Shown here piece by piece: positions 26,256-35,119 of a stretch of DNA of 64,000 nucleotides. The DNA is from Akkermansia sp. (GTDB taxonomy: Bacteria > Verrucomicrobiota > Verrucomicrobiia > Verrucomicrobiales > Akkermansiaceae), in assembly GCA_017521405.1 (NCBI GenBank), contig JAFXCP010000011.1, positions 62,001 to 126,000 of the forward strand. Direction: 5' to 3'. The translations under genes were made by a program, and so were the position numbers. The notes beneath the pieces were generated by a model that was not told the DNA's origin, made no database searches, and saw only the letters and a program-made list of their open reading frames with translations. Position 1 is the first letter of the stretch, and each line of letters starts with the position of its first letter.

Positions 26256-26284
26256 AGAGTAACGAAAAACTCCTTCCATGTCAA
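26256..26284 (-). promoter_or_regulatory. Leaderless-type promoter of ffh
   Basis: On the minus strand TTGACA (26279-26284), 17 bp, TACTCT (26256-26261), six bases, ATG at 26249. Confidence 0.7.
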
Positions 26285-26488
26285 GCAACCGCGCCGACAT
26301 ACGCCCCCATGTACCCACGCTCTCACGACCAGCACCACCAAAACACCCCATTTTTGCATTTTCCGGGCATGGGCATTAAAGCTGCCCCTGCTTGCAGGCT
26401 GGACTTTTCACGCTCTGTGCGGCATGGTGGTGTGCAGAACTTCTGTTCTACTCTTGTTTAGTCTAACACCAATTACCCTTTATTCGAT

Positions 26489-26695
26489 ATGAGCAGTTCC
26501 TCTTCTATTCCGTCCCATCTTTTTTTCTATCCGGTTAATGCCACGCAGCCTTTGGTCGGCCAATTTTGTTACGATGAGTCCGATGTGCCTCTCAGTACTT
26601 TTAATACTATTCCCGAGGGGGCGGTGATATACCGCCATGTGCATGCTCCCGATGCCCGACATCATCAGAAAGTCTGCAACTATGGTAACGATTAG
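26489..26695 (+). CDS. Doubtful small ORF in the AT-rich patch
   Basis: A 68-codon ORF lies alone in the 500-bp gap between ffh and dgt. The predicted peptide starts with a serine run and has no recognised domain, signal peptide or membrane helix. A TTGTTT box with N17, a weak CCTTTA and six bases before the ATG would fit the local leaderless promoter pattern, which is the only support. It could be a remnant of an acquired gene. Apart from this ORF, 26285-26749 shows nothing recognisable. Confidence 0.3.
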   Translation: MSSSSSIPSHLFFYPVNATQPLVGQFCYDESDVPLSTFNTIPEGAVIYRHVHAPDARHHQKVCNYGND

Positions 26696-26749
26696 CGAGA
26701 CTGCAAGAAATATCTCTGAGGGGGATTATTCTCTATGTGTTCTCTTTTA

Positions 26750-28054
26750 TCAAAAAACGGGATTACAACCAAATAAGTCGACGTATGTTTTCAGGGCGTA
26801 TGAATCTGTCATTCCGGACACATAATCAATCATATGATTGAATCGATAATTGTATTCGTCTTCACGCGTGGGGTTCGGGTGTAACAATTTGGAAATTCTT
26901 TTTGCAGCCGGAGAGTTTGGGTTATCAACCCATTCCATATATAACTCGATAAGTTTTTCTATAACATTATAACCTGTCAGCTCAACCTTAATGACGCTTT
27001 CATGGCTATATATTTTTTTCTTGGAAAAATCGCCCAGGCTTTTATATGGGGTTGCCAGCTCCGATTTGGTCATCAATTTTTCATTGAATGTTCCATTCAT
27101 AATATCGGAGTAATACGCATGAAGCGTTTTATCCACAGCTTCGATGCAACATCCCACAGCAATGGCACGAGCGTATCGAACAGCGGAATCTTCGTCTCGC
27201 AGCCTTTTCTCATCTTCTACTTTATTCCGACACGCTGAAGAAAAAGCTCCCAGAGAAAACAAATGTTCAATGGTTTCATCGTATGAGATGATGTTCGAAA
27301 TATAAGCATCTTCCAAATCAGCGACTAGATAGCTAATATCGTCTGCGGCTTCCATAAGGAGGGCCAAAGGATGACGTGCCCATGTATCTTGAGAGGAATC
27401 CGGACGGTATAATCCACATTCTTCAGCAACCTTTCGGAAACTTTCCATTTCCTCAAGATTGATGCCATGTTTGCTATAGATACCATTCTTACCTTTTTGG
27501 GAAGATAGGGGACCGCATGGGTACTTCACATAGGCGCCCAGAGTGGCACAGGTTAAATCCAATCCCTTACCTTTGATAGCATCTCCTGTTTTAACCAGAA
27601 TTCTAAATCCTTGGGCATTGCCCTCAAATGTATAATCGTCTTTACCACTCAATTTGCGTACGGCGTGTTCTATTGCGGATTCTCCGAAATGACCAAATGG
27701 GGGGTTGCCGATATCATGTGCTAAACATGCAGTGGAGACAATATCTCCGGATTCTCTCAAGAGGGTGCAAAGTTTATCATCGCACTCCTCTTTCTCGCAT
27801 ATGATTTTTTGTAGCCGAATAGCCAGTTGACGTCCTACATTGGATACTTCCAGGCTATGGGTTAAGCGTGTGCGTACGTAATCATTCCGGCCGAGGGGGA
27901 ACACTTGTGTTTTATCCTGCAATCTTCTGAAGGCACTAGAATACAACACCCGCCCATAATCTTGGTTAAAAACGGAGCGCGAGGACGAGTATGTAGAAGA
28001 GGAGTTACGTTGCTCACTCAATCTCTGAGTCGATAGTAATTGATGCCAATCCAT
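26750..28054 (-). CDS. dgt: dGTPase family HD phosphohydrolase
   Basis: A 434-residue deoxyguanosinetriphosphate triphosphohydrolase-like enzyme that splits dNTP into deoxynucleoside and triphosphate. The HD-domain metal ligands are visible: H66 in RLTHSLEV, H113-D114 in AHDIGNPPFGH, and a later Asp in DDISYL. The dGTPase signature FEGNAQGFRIL follows. The C-terminal 200 residues are helical. The gene is AT-richer than its neighbours and stands alone between ffh and tatD, suggesting acquisition. Related dGTPases can act in anti-phage defence by draining dNTPs. A housekeeping role is equally possible. Confidence 0.88.
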   Translation of the reverse strand: MDWHQLLSTQRLSEQRNSSSTYSSSRSVFNQDYGRVLYSSAFRRLQDKTQVFPLGRNDYVRTRLTHSLEVSNVGRQLAIRLQKIICEKEECDDKLCTLLRESGDIVSTACLAHDIGNPPFGHFGESAIEHAVRKLSGKDDYTFEGNAQGFRILVKTGDAIKGKGLDLTCATLGAYVKYPCGPLSSQKGKNGIYSKHGINLEEMESFRKVAEECGLYRPDSSQDTWARHPLALLMEAADDISYLVADLEDAYISNIISYDETIEHLFSLGAFSSACRNKVEDEKRLRDEDSAVRYARAIAVGCCIEAVDKTLHAYYSDIMNGTFNEKLMTKSELATPYKSLGDFSKKKIYSHESVIKVELTGYNVIEKLIELYMEWVDNPNSPAAKRISKLLHPNPTREDEYNYRFNHMIDYVSGMTDSYALKTYVDLFGCNPVF

Positions 28055-28064
28055 CTTGGATGCA

Positions 28065-28093
28065 TCTGTAACACATTTACCTATTCATATCAA
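28065..28093 (-). promoter_or_regulatory. dgt promoter
   Basis: On the minus strand TTGATA (28088-28093), 17 bp, TACAGA (28065-28070). The ATG at 28054 is 10 nt after the -10 box. Confidence 0.55.
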
Positions 28094-28142
28094 GTCTAAA
28101 AGCGAATACAACAAGGATTTGATGGAAGAATTATCTTTTCTG

Positions 28143-28167
28143 CCCATTCCTGATAATCAGAAATGGG
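28143..28167. repeat. 25-bp imperfect palindrome between tatD and dgt
   Basis: Two 12-base arms around one central base, with a single mismatch (CCCATTCCTGAT against ATCAGAAATGGG). No T tract follows on either strand. The flanks 28094-28233 hold nothing else recognisable. Confidence 0.5.
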
Positions 28168-28233
28168 AATAAATTACTGTATTCGGATGCGGATAGCGTG
28201 GGAGAATCACACCTCTACAAAGCAGGAAATAGG

Positions 28234-29055
28234 TCAAAGTGCTTGGGAGAGGAAGGGGGGAAGGCGGAAGAAGCGGAGGGCGTTTGCTGTGGTGAGGGCA
28301 GCCATTTCTTCCGGGGTGACGCCGCGCAGGGCTGCGAGTTTTTCCACAACAAAGCGGGTGCGCCCCGGGATGTTAAGTTTGCCGCGATGAGGTTCCGGGG
28401 AGAGGAAGGGGGAATCCGTTTCTGCCATGATGCGGTCTGCCGGGCACCAGGCAGCCACTTGCTGCTGGGGTTCGCTTTTTTTGAAGGTGATGATGCCGGT
28501 AAAAGAGATAAGACCATCCAAATGGGTGAAGATGGCTTCTGCCTGAGCTTGTGTGCCAATGAAGCAGTGGAATACGGGGCGTACTTTGGGGAAATTGCGG
28601 GCAATGGCAAAAGCATCGTCAAAGCAGGCAGTACCCACCTTATCGCGTGTGTGGAGGGAGATGTTGAGGCCGAGTTCTTCTGCGAGGTTGAAGTGTTTTT
28701 CGAGAAGAACGCGCTGGCGGGTGCGGTAGGCGTTTTCATCCCAATCGGCGGGAGCTTCCCAAAAGTAGTCCAAGCCGGTTTCTCCGATGGCGGCCTGGGG
28801 ATGCAGGCGACAGAGCTTAGCCATGTATTCGAAATCCTCATCGCTCACGTTCGCGGCTTCGGAGGGGTGCGCGGCGAGGCAGGAGGTGATGAAATCCGGC
28901 ATGGCAGCGGCAAGTTCAAGCTGCGGAAGCCAGTCCTGCGGGTGGGTGCCTTGAGAGATGCAGTGGGGCACACCCAGTGCTATGGATTCTGCGCGGACTT
29001 GCGCCATATCGGTGTATTTATCATGCACCAAGTGGCAATGGGTATCGATAATCAT
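28234..29055 (-). CDS. TatD family metal-dependent hydrolase
   Basis: A 273-residue TIM-barrel DNase-like enzyme. Metal ligands in order: THCH (H6, H8), the Glu in GETGLDYF, the histidines in SLHTRD and FHCFIG, and the Asp in AETDSPFLSP. TatD/YcfH proteins act as 3'-5' exonucleases in DNA repair or degradation. It lies 6 bp downstream of the proline-racemase-like gene and belongs to the same minus-strand unit. Confidence 0.9.
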   Translation of the reverse strand: MIIDTHCHLVHDKYTDMAQVRAESIALGVPHCISQGTHPQDWLPQLELAAAMPDFITSCLAAHPSEAANVSDEDFEYMAKLCRLHPQAAIGETGLDYFWEAPADWDENAYRTRQRVLLEKHFNLAEELGLNISLHTRDKVGTACFDDAFAIARNFPKVRPVFHCFIGTQAQAEAIFTHLDGLISFTGIITFKKSEPQQQVAAWCPADRIMAETDSPFLSPEPHRGKLNIPGRTRFVVEKLAALRGVTPEEMAALTTANALRFFRLPPFLSQAL

Positions 29056-29061
29056 GGCGGT

Positions 29062-30081
29062 TCAATCAATCACAAAACCATCGCGGAAGGGGTCGTTCGC
29101 TTCGCGGATGAATTCGCAGCGTGCAGTAAGGTAGGGGCGACCGGTAACAAGGGGGATGACGGCAGGATACTGGGCTACGGGTTCGGATGCCTTCAGTTCT
29201 CCATGGAAGATGGAGCCGATGAAGGATTCCGAGATATAGGGGGCTCCCAACTCAAGTTCTCCGAGGTGGTGCATGAGGGTCATGAGGGCAGAGGTGCCGG
29301 AGCCGCAGGGGCTGCGATCCATCTGCCCGCTGCCGAAGATAACGGTATTGCGGACGTGCAGGGGGGAGCTGCCTTTTCGCTGGTAAATAACGGCGAGGGC
29401 GATTTCCCGCGTGGAGGGGTTGGTGGGGTGCTGTACGCTGAGGGCCTCGTTTGCAGCACGTTTGATGCGCATACCCAAATCCACATAGAAGGCTTTATCG
29501 TGCGATTCCGGGCCAAGGGGTTCGGCAAAGGGATAATCCACAAGGACGAAAAAGTTGCCGGCAAAGACAACGTATGCCTGCACAGGACCAAGTCCCTGTA
29601 CTTGGAGGGTGATGGGTTCCGGGGTGTACACGAAGGAGGGGACGTTCTGGACGGTTACTTCCTCCACACGACCGCGCTCATTGCGGTGTAGGCGGGCTAG
29701 GATTCGTCCGCATACCGCATCCAGAGCCACGCAGTCCGGGGAATGCAGGGGGAGCCCCAGTTCTGCCACGGCGCGGGCGGTGCAAATGGTGCCGTGAATA
29801 CACATATCCAAGTAGGCGTCCGAATCAGTGTAGAGAATACCGGCATCCGCATCGGGGGTAACAGGATGGCAGAGAATGGAGCCGAACATGGCTTTATGGC
29901 CGCGCGGTTCGCGCATCAGGAAGGAGCGAATTACATCCAAATGTTCGCGCATGTAGTCCAGGCGTTCGCGCATGGTGCGGCCGGGGAGTTCCTGGCATGC
30001 GGAGTAAAGTACGCGGCATGGTTCACCGGCGGCATGCAAGTCCAGAGTATGTACGGATTCGAAATTAGCAAGGGGAGTCAT
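29062..30081 (-). CDS. Proline racemase / 4-hydroxyproline epimerase family protein
   Basis: A 339-residue member of the PrdF/4HypE family. Both catalytic thiols are present: C94 in DMCIHGTI and the cysteine of DRSPCGSGTSA, which points to a two-base racemase or epimerase rather than a dehydratase. The first motif is usually M-C-G-H; here the glycine is isoleucine. The ATG at 30081 gives the normal N-terminus (VHTLDLHAAGEP). Directly upstream of it is a run of twelve identical bases (30088-30099), which could affect expression by slippage. It lies downstream of a DMT exporter gene and may share its transcript. Confidence 0.82.
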   Translation of the reverse strand: MTPLANFESVHTLDLHAAGEPCRVLYSACQELPGRTMRERLDYMREHLDVIRSFLMREPRGHKAMFGSILCHPVTPDADAGILYTDSDAYLDMCIHGTICTARAVAELGLPLHSPDCVALDAVCGRILARLHRNERGRVEEVTVQNVPSFVYTPEPITLQVQGLGPVQAYVVFAGNFFVLVDYPFAEPLGPESHDKAFYVDLGMRIKRAANEALSVQHPTNPSTREIALAVIYQRKGSSPLHVRNTVIFGSGQMDRSPCGSGTSALMTLMHHLGELELGAPYISESFIGSIFHGELKASEPVAQYPAVIPLVTGRPYLTARCEFIREANDPFRDGFVID

Positions 30082-30087
30082 AAGGGA

Positions 30088-30099
30088 GGGGGGGGGGGG
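30088..30099. repeat. Twelve-base homopolymer (G on plus strand)
   Basis: Twelve consecutive G residues on the plus strand, read as C on the coding strand of the racemase-like gene, six bases before its ATG and overlapping the approach to the stop region of the upstream exporter gene. Tracts of this length are prone to slippage. Confidence 0.85.
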
Positions 30100-30104
30100 A
30101 GGTG

Positions 30105-30971
30105 TTAGGATTTTCCGGGGATGAGTGTTTGCACGGCGGAGGAGAGCAATACAAGGGCAAAGCCTACCCACTGCCCGGGGGTGATGGCTTCTGCATAAAC
30201 CAGATAGCCCAGCAGCACGGCCACAGCGGGTTCTAAGTAGGATATGGTGCCGAATTCAATGGCGGAGAGGCGGCGTACGGCGTATGCTACCAGTAAAAGT
30301 ACGGCAAAGCCTTGCAGTATGCCGATGCAAAGGAGATACGGCCAGCCTTCTTGTATGCCGGCATATGGTTCCGCCGTGAGCAGCAGCGGGGGCAGCAGCA
30401 CTAAACAACCGGCAGCAAATTGCCAAAATGTACGCTGAGAAAGTGAGATTTCGGCGGGAATCTGCCGGTTGGCTAAGATGTATGCCGCATAGCATGCGCC
30501 GGAAAGTAGACCGTATATGTACCCCGACAGGCTACCGCTCCAATCCCCCCCGGCAAAAAGGGTAACCAAGACTATGCCAAGCAGGGAGCCCGCCATGAGG
30601 AGAACTTCGCGTGCGGCGGGGAGACGGCGTTGCCACAGGGCTTCTCCCACGGCGGCAAAAACAGGTCCGGTGTATAGTAAAAGCGCCGCGATGCCAACGG
30701 ATATGCGCGTAATGGCGATAAAGTAAAAAAGAATGCAAAGGCTGATACCCGCCCCGGAAAAAGCGGCGGATGCGCTGAAGCGGAAGCTCCCCTGCCCTTT
30801 CCGGCACTGCATGGCAAGCATGGGTACCATCAGCACCAAGCCAATGGCAAAACGAGCAAAGGAACAGCCTTGGGCAGAACATTCTGTTTGGCGCACAAAG
30901 AAGCCGAGCAACCCCATCAATACGGCGGCCAAGACCGCCGCTGCCAAGGCACTGTAATATGATTTGTTCAT
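30105..30971 (-). CDS. DMT superfamily (EamA) transporter
   Basis: A 288-residue inner-membrane protein with about ten hydrophobic helices in two EamA repeats (roughly 8-140 and 150-285). The second repeat has the typical AIEFGTISYLEPAVAVLLGYLVYAE-like close, a short part of which is ISYLEPAVAVLLG. Such proteins export amino acids or metabolites; the substrate is unknown. The ATG at 30971 was chosen because it follows a good promoter and avoids a charged extra N-terminus. It heads a possible three-gene unit with the racemase-like gene and tatD. Confidence 0.85.
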   Translation of the reverse strand: MNKSYYSALAAAVLAAVLMGLLGFFVRQTECSAQGCSFARFAIGLVLMVPMLAMQCRKGQGSFRFSASAAFSGAGISLCILFYFIAITRISVGIAALLLYTGPVFAAVGEALWQRRLPAAREVLLMAGSLLGIVLVTLFAGGDWSGSLSGYIYGLLSGACYAAYILANRQIPAEISLSQRTFWQFAAGCLVLLPPLLLTAEPYAGIQEGWPYLLCIGILQGFAVLLLVAYAVRRLSAIEFGTISYLEPAVAVLLGYLVYAEAITPGQWVGFALVLLSSAVQTLIPGKS

Positions 30972-30994
30972 TCCCCGTAACAAGAAGGCGGCAG

Positions 30995-31023
30995 ATTCTA
31001 CCACTCTCCCCTCGGGGGTGCAA
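30995..31023 (-). promoter_or_regulatory. Promoter of the DMT transporter gene
   Basis: On the minus strand TTGCAC (31018-31023), 17 bp, TAGAAT (30995-31000); predicted leader about 17-20 nt. Confidence 0.65.
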
Positions 31024-31105
31024 TTCTTTTATCCGTGTTTCGTGGCAGCAGGGGGAATTTTTAACCGGCAGGGCATGCTTTTTTTTATGCACGTGCGTTA
31101 TTTTC

Positions 31106-31134
31106 TTGCCATGTTGTAGGCGAGTGTTTAGAAT
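31106..31134 (+). promoter_or_regulatory. Promoter of the STAS gene
   Basis: TTGCCA (31106-31111), 17 bp, TAGAAT (31129-31134); ATG at 31149, predicted leader about 8 nt. Confidence 0.65.
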
Positions 31135-31148
31135 GAAGACTGTTCACC

Positions 31149-31706
31149 ATGACTGATACTTCCCTCTCCTATTACGAATTTGAGGACTGCCTGTGGATTC
31201 GCTGCACGAGCCGCGGCAGTTTTGTGAATAGTCCGGCGCTAAAAACAGTGGCGGAGAAGTATCTTGCCCGGGGCGGAAAAACCATCGTAATGGATATGGA
31301 AATATGCCCCGGGGTGGATTCCACCTTCATGGGGACACTGGCGGGCTTAGCACGCAAGTGCATGGCAGCTATGGGCAGTTTGCAAGTGGCCACTCCCACG
31401 AAGCGGACACGTGATGCCATGGAGAATCTGGGGCTGGATATGCTGCTGGATATGGATGCTGCGGATGCTTTCTGGCGGCCGGATTTAGCCCTGCGCCGCG
31501 CACGGATGGAGAACAATGGCAAGACTGCCGCCGGGAATGATGCCCGAGCCCTTTCGGAGCTGGATCGCACACGCCATGTGCTGGAGGCTCATAACACCTT
31601 ACGCTCTATGAGCAGTAGGAATAATGAGGCTTTTGGCTATGTGTGCGAGACTTTGGAGGAAGATTTGATGCGGCAGGAAGCTGCACTGGAAGAGCAGGAC
31701 GAATGA
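31149..31706 (+). CDS. STAS domain protein (anti-sigma factor antagonist type)
   Basis: A 185-residue protein. Residues 1-110 form a STAS fold with the SpoIIAA-like acceptor region DMEICPGVDSTFMGTL, where the D-S pair marks the serine normally phosphorylated by an anti-sigma kinase. The next strands (LQVATPTKRTRDAMENLGL) fit the family. The last 70 residues form a charged helical tail not found in minimal antagonists. No anti-sigma kinase or sigma factor gene is adjacent. Its TGA overlaps the ATG of the DUF2851 gene. Confidence 0.8.
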   Translation: MTDTSLSYYEFEDCLWIRCTSRGSFVNSPALKTVAEKYLARGGKTIVMDMEICPGVDSTFMGTLAGLARKCMAAMGSLQVATPTKRTRDAMENLGLDMLLDMDAADAFWRPDLALRRARMENNGKTAAGNDARALSELDRTRHVLEAHNTLRSMSSRNNEAFGYVCETLEEDLMRQEAALEEQDE

Positions 31707-33085
31707 TTCCGCCCCATCCTCAGCGCCAAAAGCTCGCAGCGGACTATCGGCAACTCTTGGAGGAGGTATACCCCATGGCCTCGCAGGAGGCGGAGGGTGC
31801 TTCCCTGCCGCCGGAGCTTCGGGTGCAGAGCTGGTGGCATGCAGGGCTGCTGCCAAGGGATGGTCACACGGAACACCATGGAGCTATCCGCATCTTAGAT
31901 GTGGGGCTCTGGAACCGCTCCCATGGACCGGATTTTTTACGAGCGGAAATTGAGTTAGAGGGAGTTCGCCTACGAGGCGATATCGAGATTGACCCGCATC
32001 CGCAGGATTGGGAACGGCATGGGCATGGGGCTAATCCTGCTTACAACAACGTGGTGTTGCATGTGGTTCTTTCCCGCCCGGAGGGCGGCTGGTACACGCG
32101 CACTTCCCAGCACAGGGAAGTGCCTGTGCTGTATCTTGGGCGCAGTGCCCTGAGCCAAGCCGTCGGCATGGGCTATCCGGGGCGCAGCGAGGATATTCCT
32201 CGCTGTAGGCAGCCACTGGCACAAGCCAAGCCGGAGCATATCCGGGAGTTGCTGCAAGCAGCCGCAGCACACCGATTGGAAAAGAGGCACCGCCTCTTTC
32301 TCCGCAAGGCGGAGTTCCGGGGGCTCAGCCAATGCTGGTACGAGGCATGGGCGGAGACTTTGGGCTACACCGCTAACAAGGAGGCCATGCAGATGCTTGC
32401 CCATCGTGCGCCGTTACAGGAGGTACAACACCAAGCCGAGGCGATTTTGCTGGGTACAGCCGGTTTTTTACTTCCGGTGCTACCGGCTCAATGCTCCGAT
32501 GCAGCACGGCAATACCACCGGTGTATTTGGGATTCTTGGTGGGCGCTGCGGGAGCAGTTCGAGCTTTCTCCCGCTCGCAAGCTGCCTTGGGCACAGGGGC
32601 CATCCCGCCCGCTGAACCATCCGCAGCGCCGAGTGGCAGCACTGGCACTCAGTGCCCGAAAATGGAAGGCGATTGAGCCGCTACTCTCCGTAAAGGGATA
32701 CCCCGAGCTTTGCAAGGTACTTTCCGGGCTGGGTCATCCCTTTTGGGATACGCACTGCACTCTTGCCTCCGTTGCCCTGCCCCGCAAGGTAGCGTTGGTG
32801 GGGCGGCAGCGCATGGAAGATTTCTTCATAAACCACCTCTGCGCCTATGATACGAGTGCAAGTGCTTGGCAAGCATTTCTGGCACACAAGGCTGCGGGCA
32901 AAGCCCCGGAAACCATACAGCGTACGGCATGGAATCTCTTTGGGCAGAGAGAGGAGCTGCGCTCCCTGCTCCGCCACAGTTATGCCCGGCAAGCTCTGTT
33001 GCAGATTGAGGCCGATTTTTGTGCACGAAACATTTGTTTGGAATGTGCTTTCCCCAGCCAGTTGCAACAGTGGTGCCGGGGCTAA
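31703..33085 (+). CDS. DUF2851 family protein
   Basis: A 460-residue protein of the DUF2851 family, common in Bacteroidota and Verrucomicrobiota and without a known function. Signature elements: WNRSHGPDFLRAEI (near residue 69), GDIEIDPHPQDWERHGH with clustered acidic and histidine residues (near 91), and YNNVVLHVVL. This acidic/His arrangement looks nuclease-like, but that is inference. The ATG at 31703 overlaps the STAS stop (ATGA), so translation is coupled. The second half is helical and Arg/Leu-rich. Confidence 0.8.
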   Translation: MIPPHPQRQKLAADYRQLLEEVYPMASQEAEGASLPPELRVQSWWHAGLLPRDGHTEHHGAIRILDVGLWNRSHGPDFLRAEIELEGVRLRGDIEIDPHPQDWERHGHGANPAYNNVVLHVVLSRPEGGWYTRTSQHREVPVLYLGRSALSQAVGMGYPGRSEDIPRCRQPLAQAKPEHIRELLQAAAAHRLEKRHRLFLRKAEFRGLSQCWYEAWAETLGYTANKEAMQMLAHRAPLQEVQHQAEAILLGTAGFLLPVLPAQCSDAARQYHRCIWDSWWALREQFELSPARKLPWAQGPSRPLNHPQRRVAALALSARKWKAIEPLLSVKGYPELCKVLSGLGHPFWDTHCTLASVALPRKVALVGRQRMEDFFINHLCAYDTSASAWQAFLAHKAAGKAPETIQRTAWNLFGQREELRSLLRHSYARQALLQIEADFCARNICLECAFPSQLQQWCRG

Positions 33086-33139
33086 AAGGTGGAGCTAACC
33101 TCTTGTCTCCCCAAGCAGGGTGTGGCACACTGGTCACCT

Positions 33140-34603
33140 ATGACAAAACCACGCCACCCCCGATTAAGCACAGCTGCCGGAGCCCCCGTACCCGACAACC
33201 AGCACAACCTCACCGCCGGAAAACGCGGTGCCATGCTCTTAGAAGATGTATGGCTTTTCGAGAAGATGAGCCACCTGAACCGAGAGCTTATTCCGGAGCG
33301 CCGCATGCACGCTAAAGGATTTGGCGCACATGGGCACTTCCGCACCACGGCAGATATTTCCCACCTTACAAGGGCAAAACTCTTTGCCGGCATTGGGCAG
33401 GAGACTCCCGTCTTTGTTCGCTTTTCCACTGCCGCCGGGGAGCGGGCGGAAGCGGACGCCACGAGAGATGTACGAGGTTTTGCCGTTAAGTTTTACACAC
33501 CGGAGGGAAACTGGGATTTGGCAGGCAACAATACGCCCGTGTTTTTTCTCCGCGAGCCCGGGAAATTCGCCGACCTCAATCATGTGCTGCATAGGCATCC
33601 CCGCACCGGCAGACGAAGCAATGAAGCTAAATGGGATTTCTGGACACGCATGCCGGAGGCCTTCCACCAAGTAACTATTACGATGAGTGAGCGCGGCATT
33701 CCGGATGGGTTCCGGCACATGCACGGATTCGGCAGTCACACCTTCTCTCTTATCTCTGAGAAGGGGGTGCGTACCTGGGTTAAATTCCACTGGGTATGCC
33801 AGCAAGGAATCCGCAATCTGACTGATGAGGAAGCGGCACGCCGCAATGGTGCCGACCCGGATAACGCCGGACGAGACCTTTTTGATGCTATTGAGCGCGG
33901 CGATTACCCCCGGTGGAAACTCTGCATCCAAACGATGAGCGAGGAACAGGCTCAGAAATGCCCCTTCCATCCTTTTGATTTAACAAAGGTATGGCCGCAT
34001 GGGGATTATCCTTTACAGGAAGTGGGCATTCTGGAGTTGAACCGCAATCCTGAAAACTATTTTGCCGAGGTGGAACAAGCCGCCTTTAACCCCGGTGCGG
34101 TGGTGCCCGGTATTGGTTTTTCCCCGGATAAAATGCTCCAGGCTCGCCTCATCTTTTACAGCGATGCCCAGCATTACCGCTTAGGTATTAACCACCATCT
34201 CATCCCCATCAACAAGGCTCGGAACAGCAAGGCTGGCAGCAGTTTCCACCGCGATGGCCGGATGCGCACGGATGACAATGCCGGCAGTACCCCGGCCTAC
34301 GAACCGAACAGCAGCGGAGACTGGCAACAGCAACCCGAATTCACCACCCCGCCCTCACCCACCGATGCTTTCCCCGGACGCTGGGATTTTCCCAATACGG
34401 ATGAGGATTACTTCGGGCAGGCTCGCGCTCTCTTCCTGCTCATGGGGGCAGAGCAGCGCGCCGCCCTCTTCGCCAATACGGCACGAGCACTGGATGGTGT
34501 ATCGAAGGAGGTTGTAAAACGCCATGTGCAGCACTGCTTTTCCTGCCACCCGGAGTACGGCTCCGGGGTGGAAAATGCCATTGCCGCCCTGCACCACGTT
34601 TAA
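33140..34603 (+). CDS. katA: Monofunctional haem catalase
   Basis: A 487-residue small-subunit catalase that splits hydrogen peroxide in the cytoplasm. Catalytic H57 is in [12 protein letters not shown]. The [20 protein letters not shown] segment and the active-site asparagine region ([14 protein letters not shown]) follow. The haem-ligating tyrosine is Y340 in [14 protein letters not shown]. The ATG at 33140 was chosen over an in-frame upstream codon at 33089. A TTGTCT box at 33103-33108 is present, but its -10 is poor. No OxyR-like site is evident. Confidence 0.96.
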   Translation: MTKPRHPRLSTAAGAPVPDNQHNLTAGKRGAMLLEDVWLFEKMSHLNRELIPERRMHAKGFGAHGHFRTTADISHLTRAKLFAGIGQETPVFVRFSTAAGERAEADATRDVRGFAVKFYTPEGNWDLAGNNTPVFFLREPGKFADLNHVLHRHPRTGRRSNEAKWDFWTRMPEAFHQVTITMSERGIPDGFRHMHGFGSHTFSLISEKGVRTWVKFHWVCQQGIRNLTDEEAARRNGADPDNAGRDLFDAIERGDYPRWKLCIQTMSEEQAQKCPFHPFDLTKVWPHGDYPLQEVGILELNRNPENYFAEVEQAAFNPGAVVPGIGFSPDKMLQARLIFYSDAQHYRLGINHHLIPINKARNSKAGSSFHRDGRMRTDDNAGSTPAYEPNSSGDWQQQPEFTTPPSPTDAFPGRWDFPNTDEDYFGQARALFLLMGAEQRAALFANTARALDGVSKEVVKRHVQHCFSCHPEYGSGVENAIAALHHV

Positions 34604-34637
34604 TGCCAGACCCGGTGCTGCCGCCGCCGCCCCAGAG

Positions 34638-34671
34638 AAAACCCCATGCACTCGGAAGTGCATGGGGTTTT
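34638..34671. terminator. Bidirectional terminator between katA and rpsI
   Basis: A perfect 15-bp stem (34638-34652 with 34657-34671) with a four-base loop and A/T ends on both sides, serving the two convergent genes. Confidence 0.9.
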
Positions 34672-34694
34672 GTCGATGGGCTTTCGGGTGCAGT

Positions 34695-35099
34695 TTAGCG
34701 CTTGCTGAACTGGAAGCGCTTGCGGGCACCGGGACGGCCGGCCTTCTTGCGTTCCTTCATGCGGGAATCGCGAGTAAGCAGACCCTGCTCGCGGAGCTGG
34801 GTGCGGTACGCCTCGTCAATCATCACCAGAGAACGTGCAATAGCCAGGCTGATGGCACCGGTCTGACCGTTCACACCGCCACCGCGGCACACCACGCGCA
34901 CGTCGAACTTCTTCATCGTGTTGGTGGCATAGAAGGGCTGCAGCACAGCGTTCTGCAAGGCATCGGTGGGGAGGTATTCCTCGAAGGAACGGCGGTTAAT
35001 GGTAATCTTACCGGACTTGCCTTCCTCGGCGGGGGTGAGCCAAGCGTGGGCAACAGCCTCCTTGCGGCGGCCAGTGGCATTGTAGGGAGTAGTAGACAT
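34695..35099 (-). CDS. rpsI: 30S ribosomal protein S9
   Basis: A 134-residue S9. It begins YNATGRRKEAVAHAW and contains GGGVNGQTGAISLAIARSL. The basic tail KRFQFSKR reaches the ribosomal P site. It follows rplM by 20 bp in the conserved rplM-rpsI operon. Confidence 0.97.
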   Translation of the reverse strand: MSTTPYNATGRRKEAVAHAWLTPAEEGKSGKITINRRSFEEYLPTDALQNAVLQPFYATNTMKKFDVRVVCRGGGVNGQTGAISLAIARSLVMIDEAYRTQLREQGLLTRDSRMKERKKAGRPGARKRFQFSKR

Positions 35100-35119
35100 A
35101 GTCAGAATGAAAAATAAGT

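Noticed and set aside
28198..29691. Plus-strand open frame of 497 codons
   Set aside because: Antisense to tatD and the racemase-like gene; the translation shows no domain.
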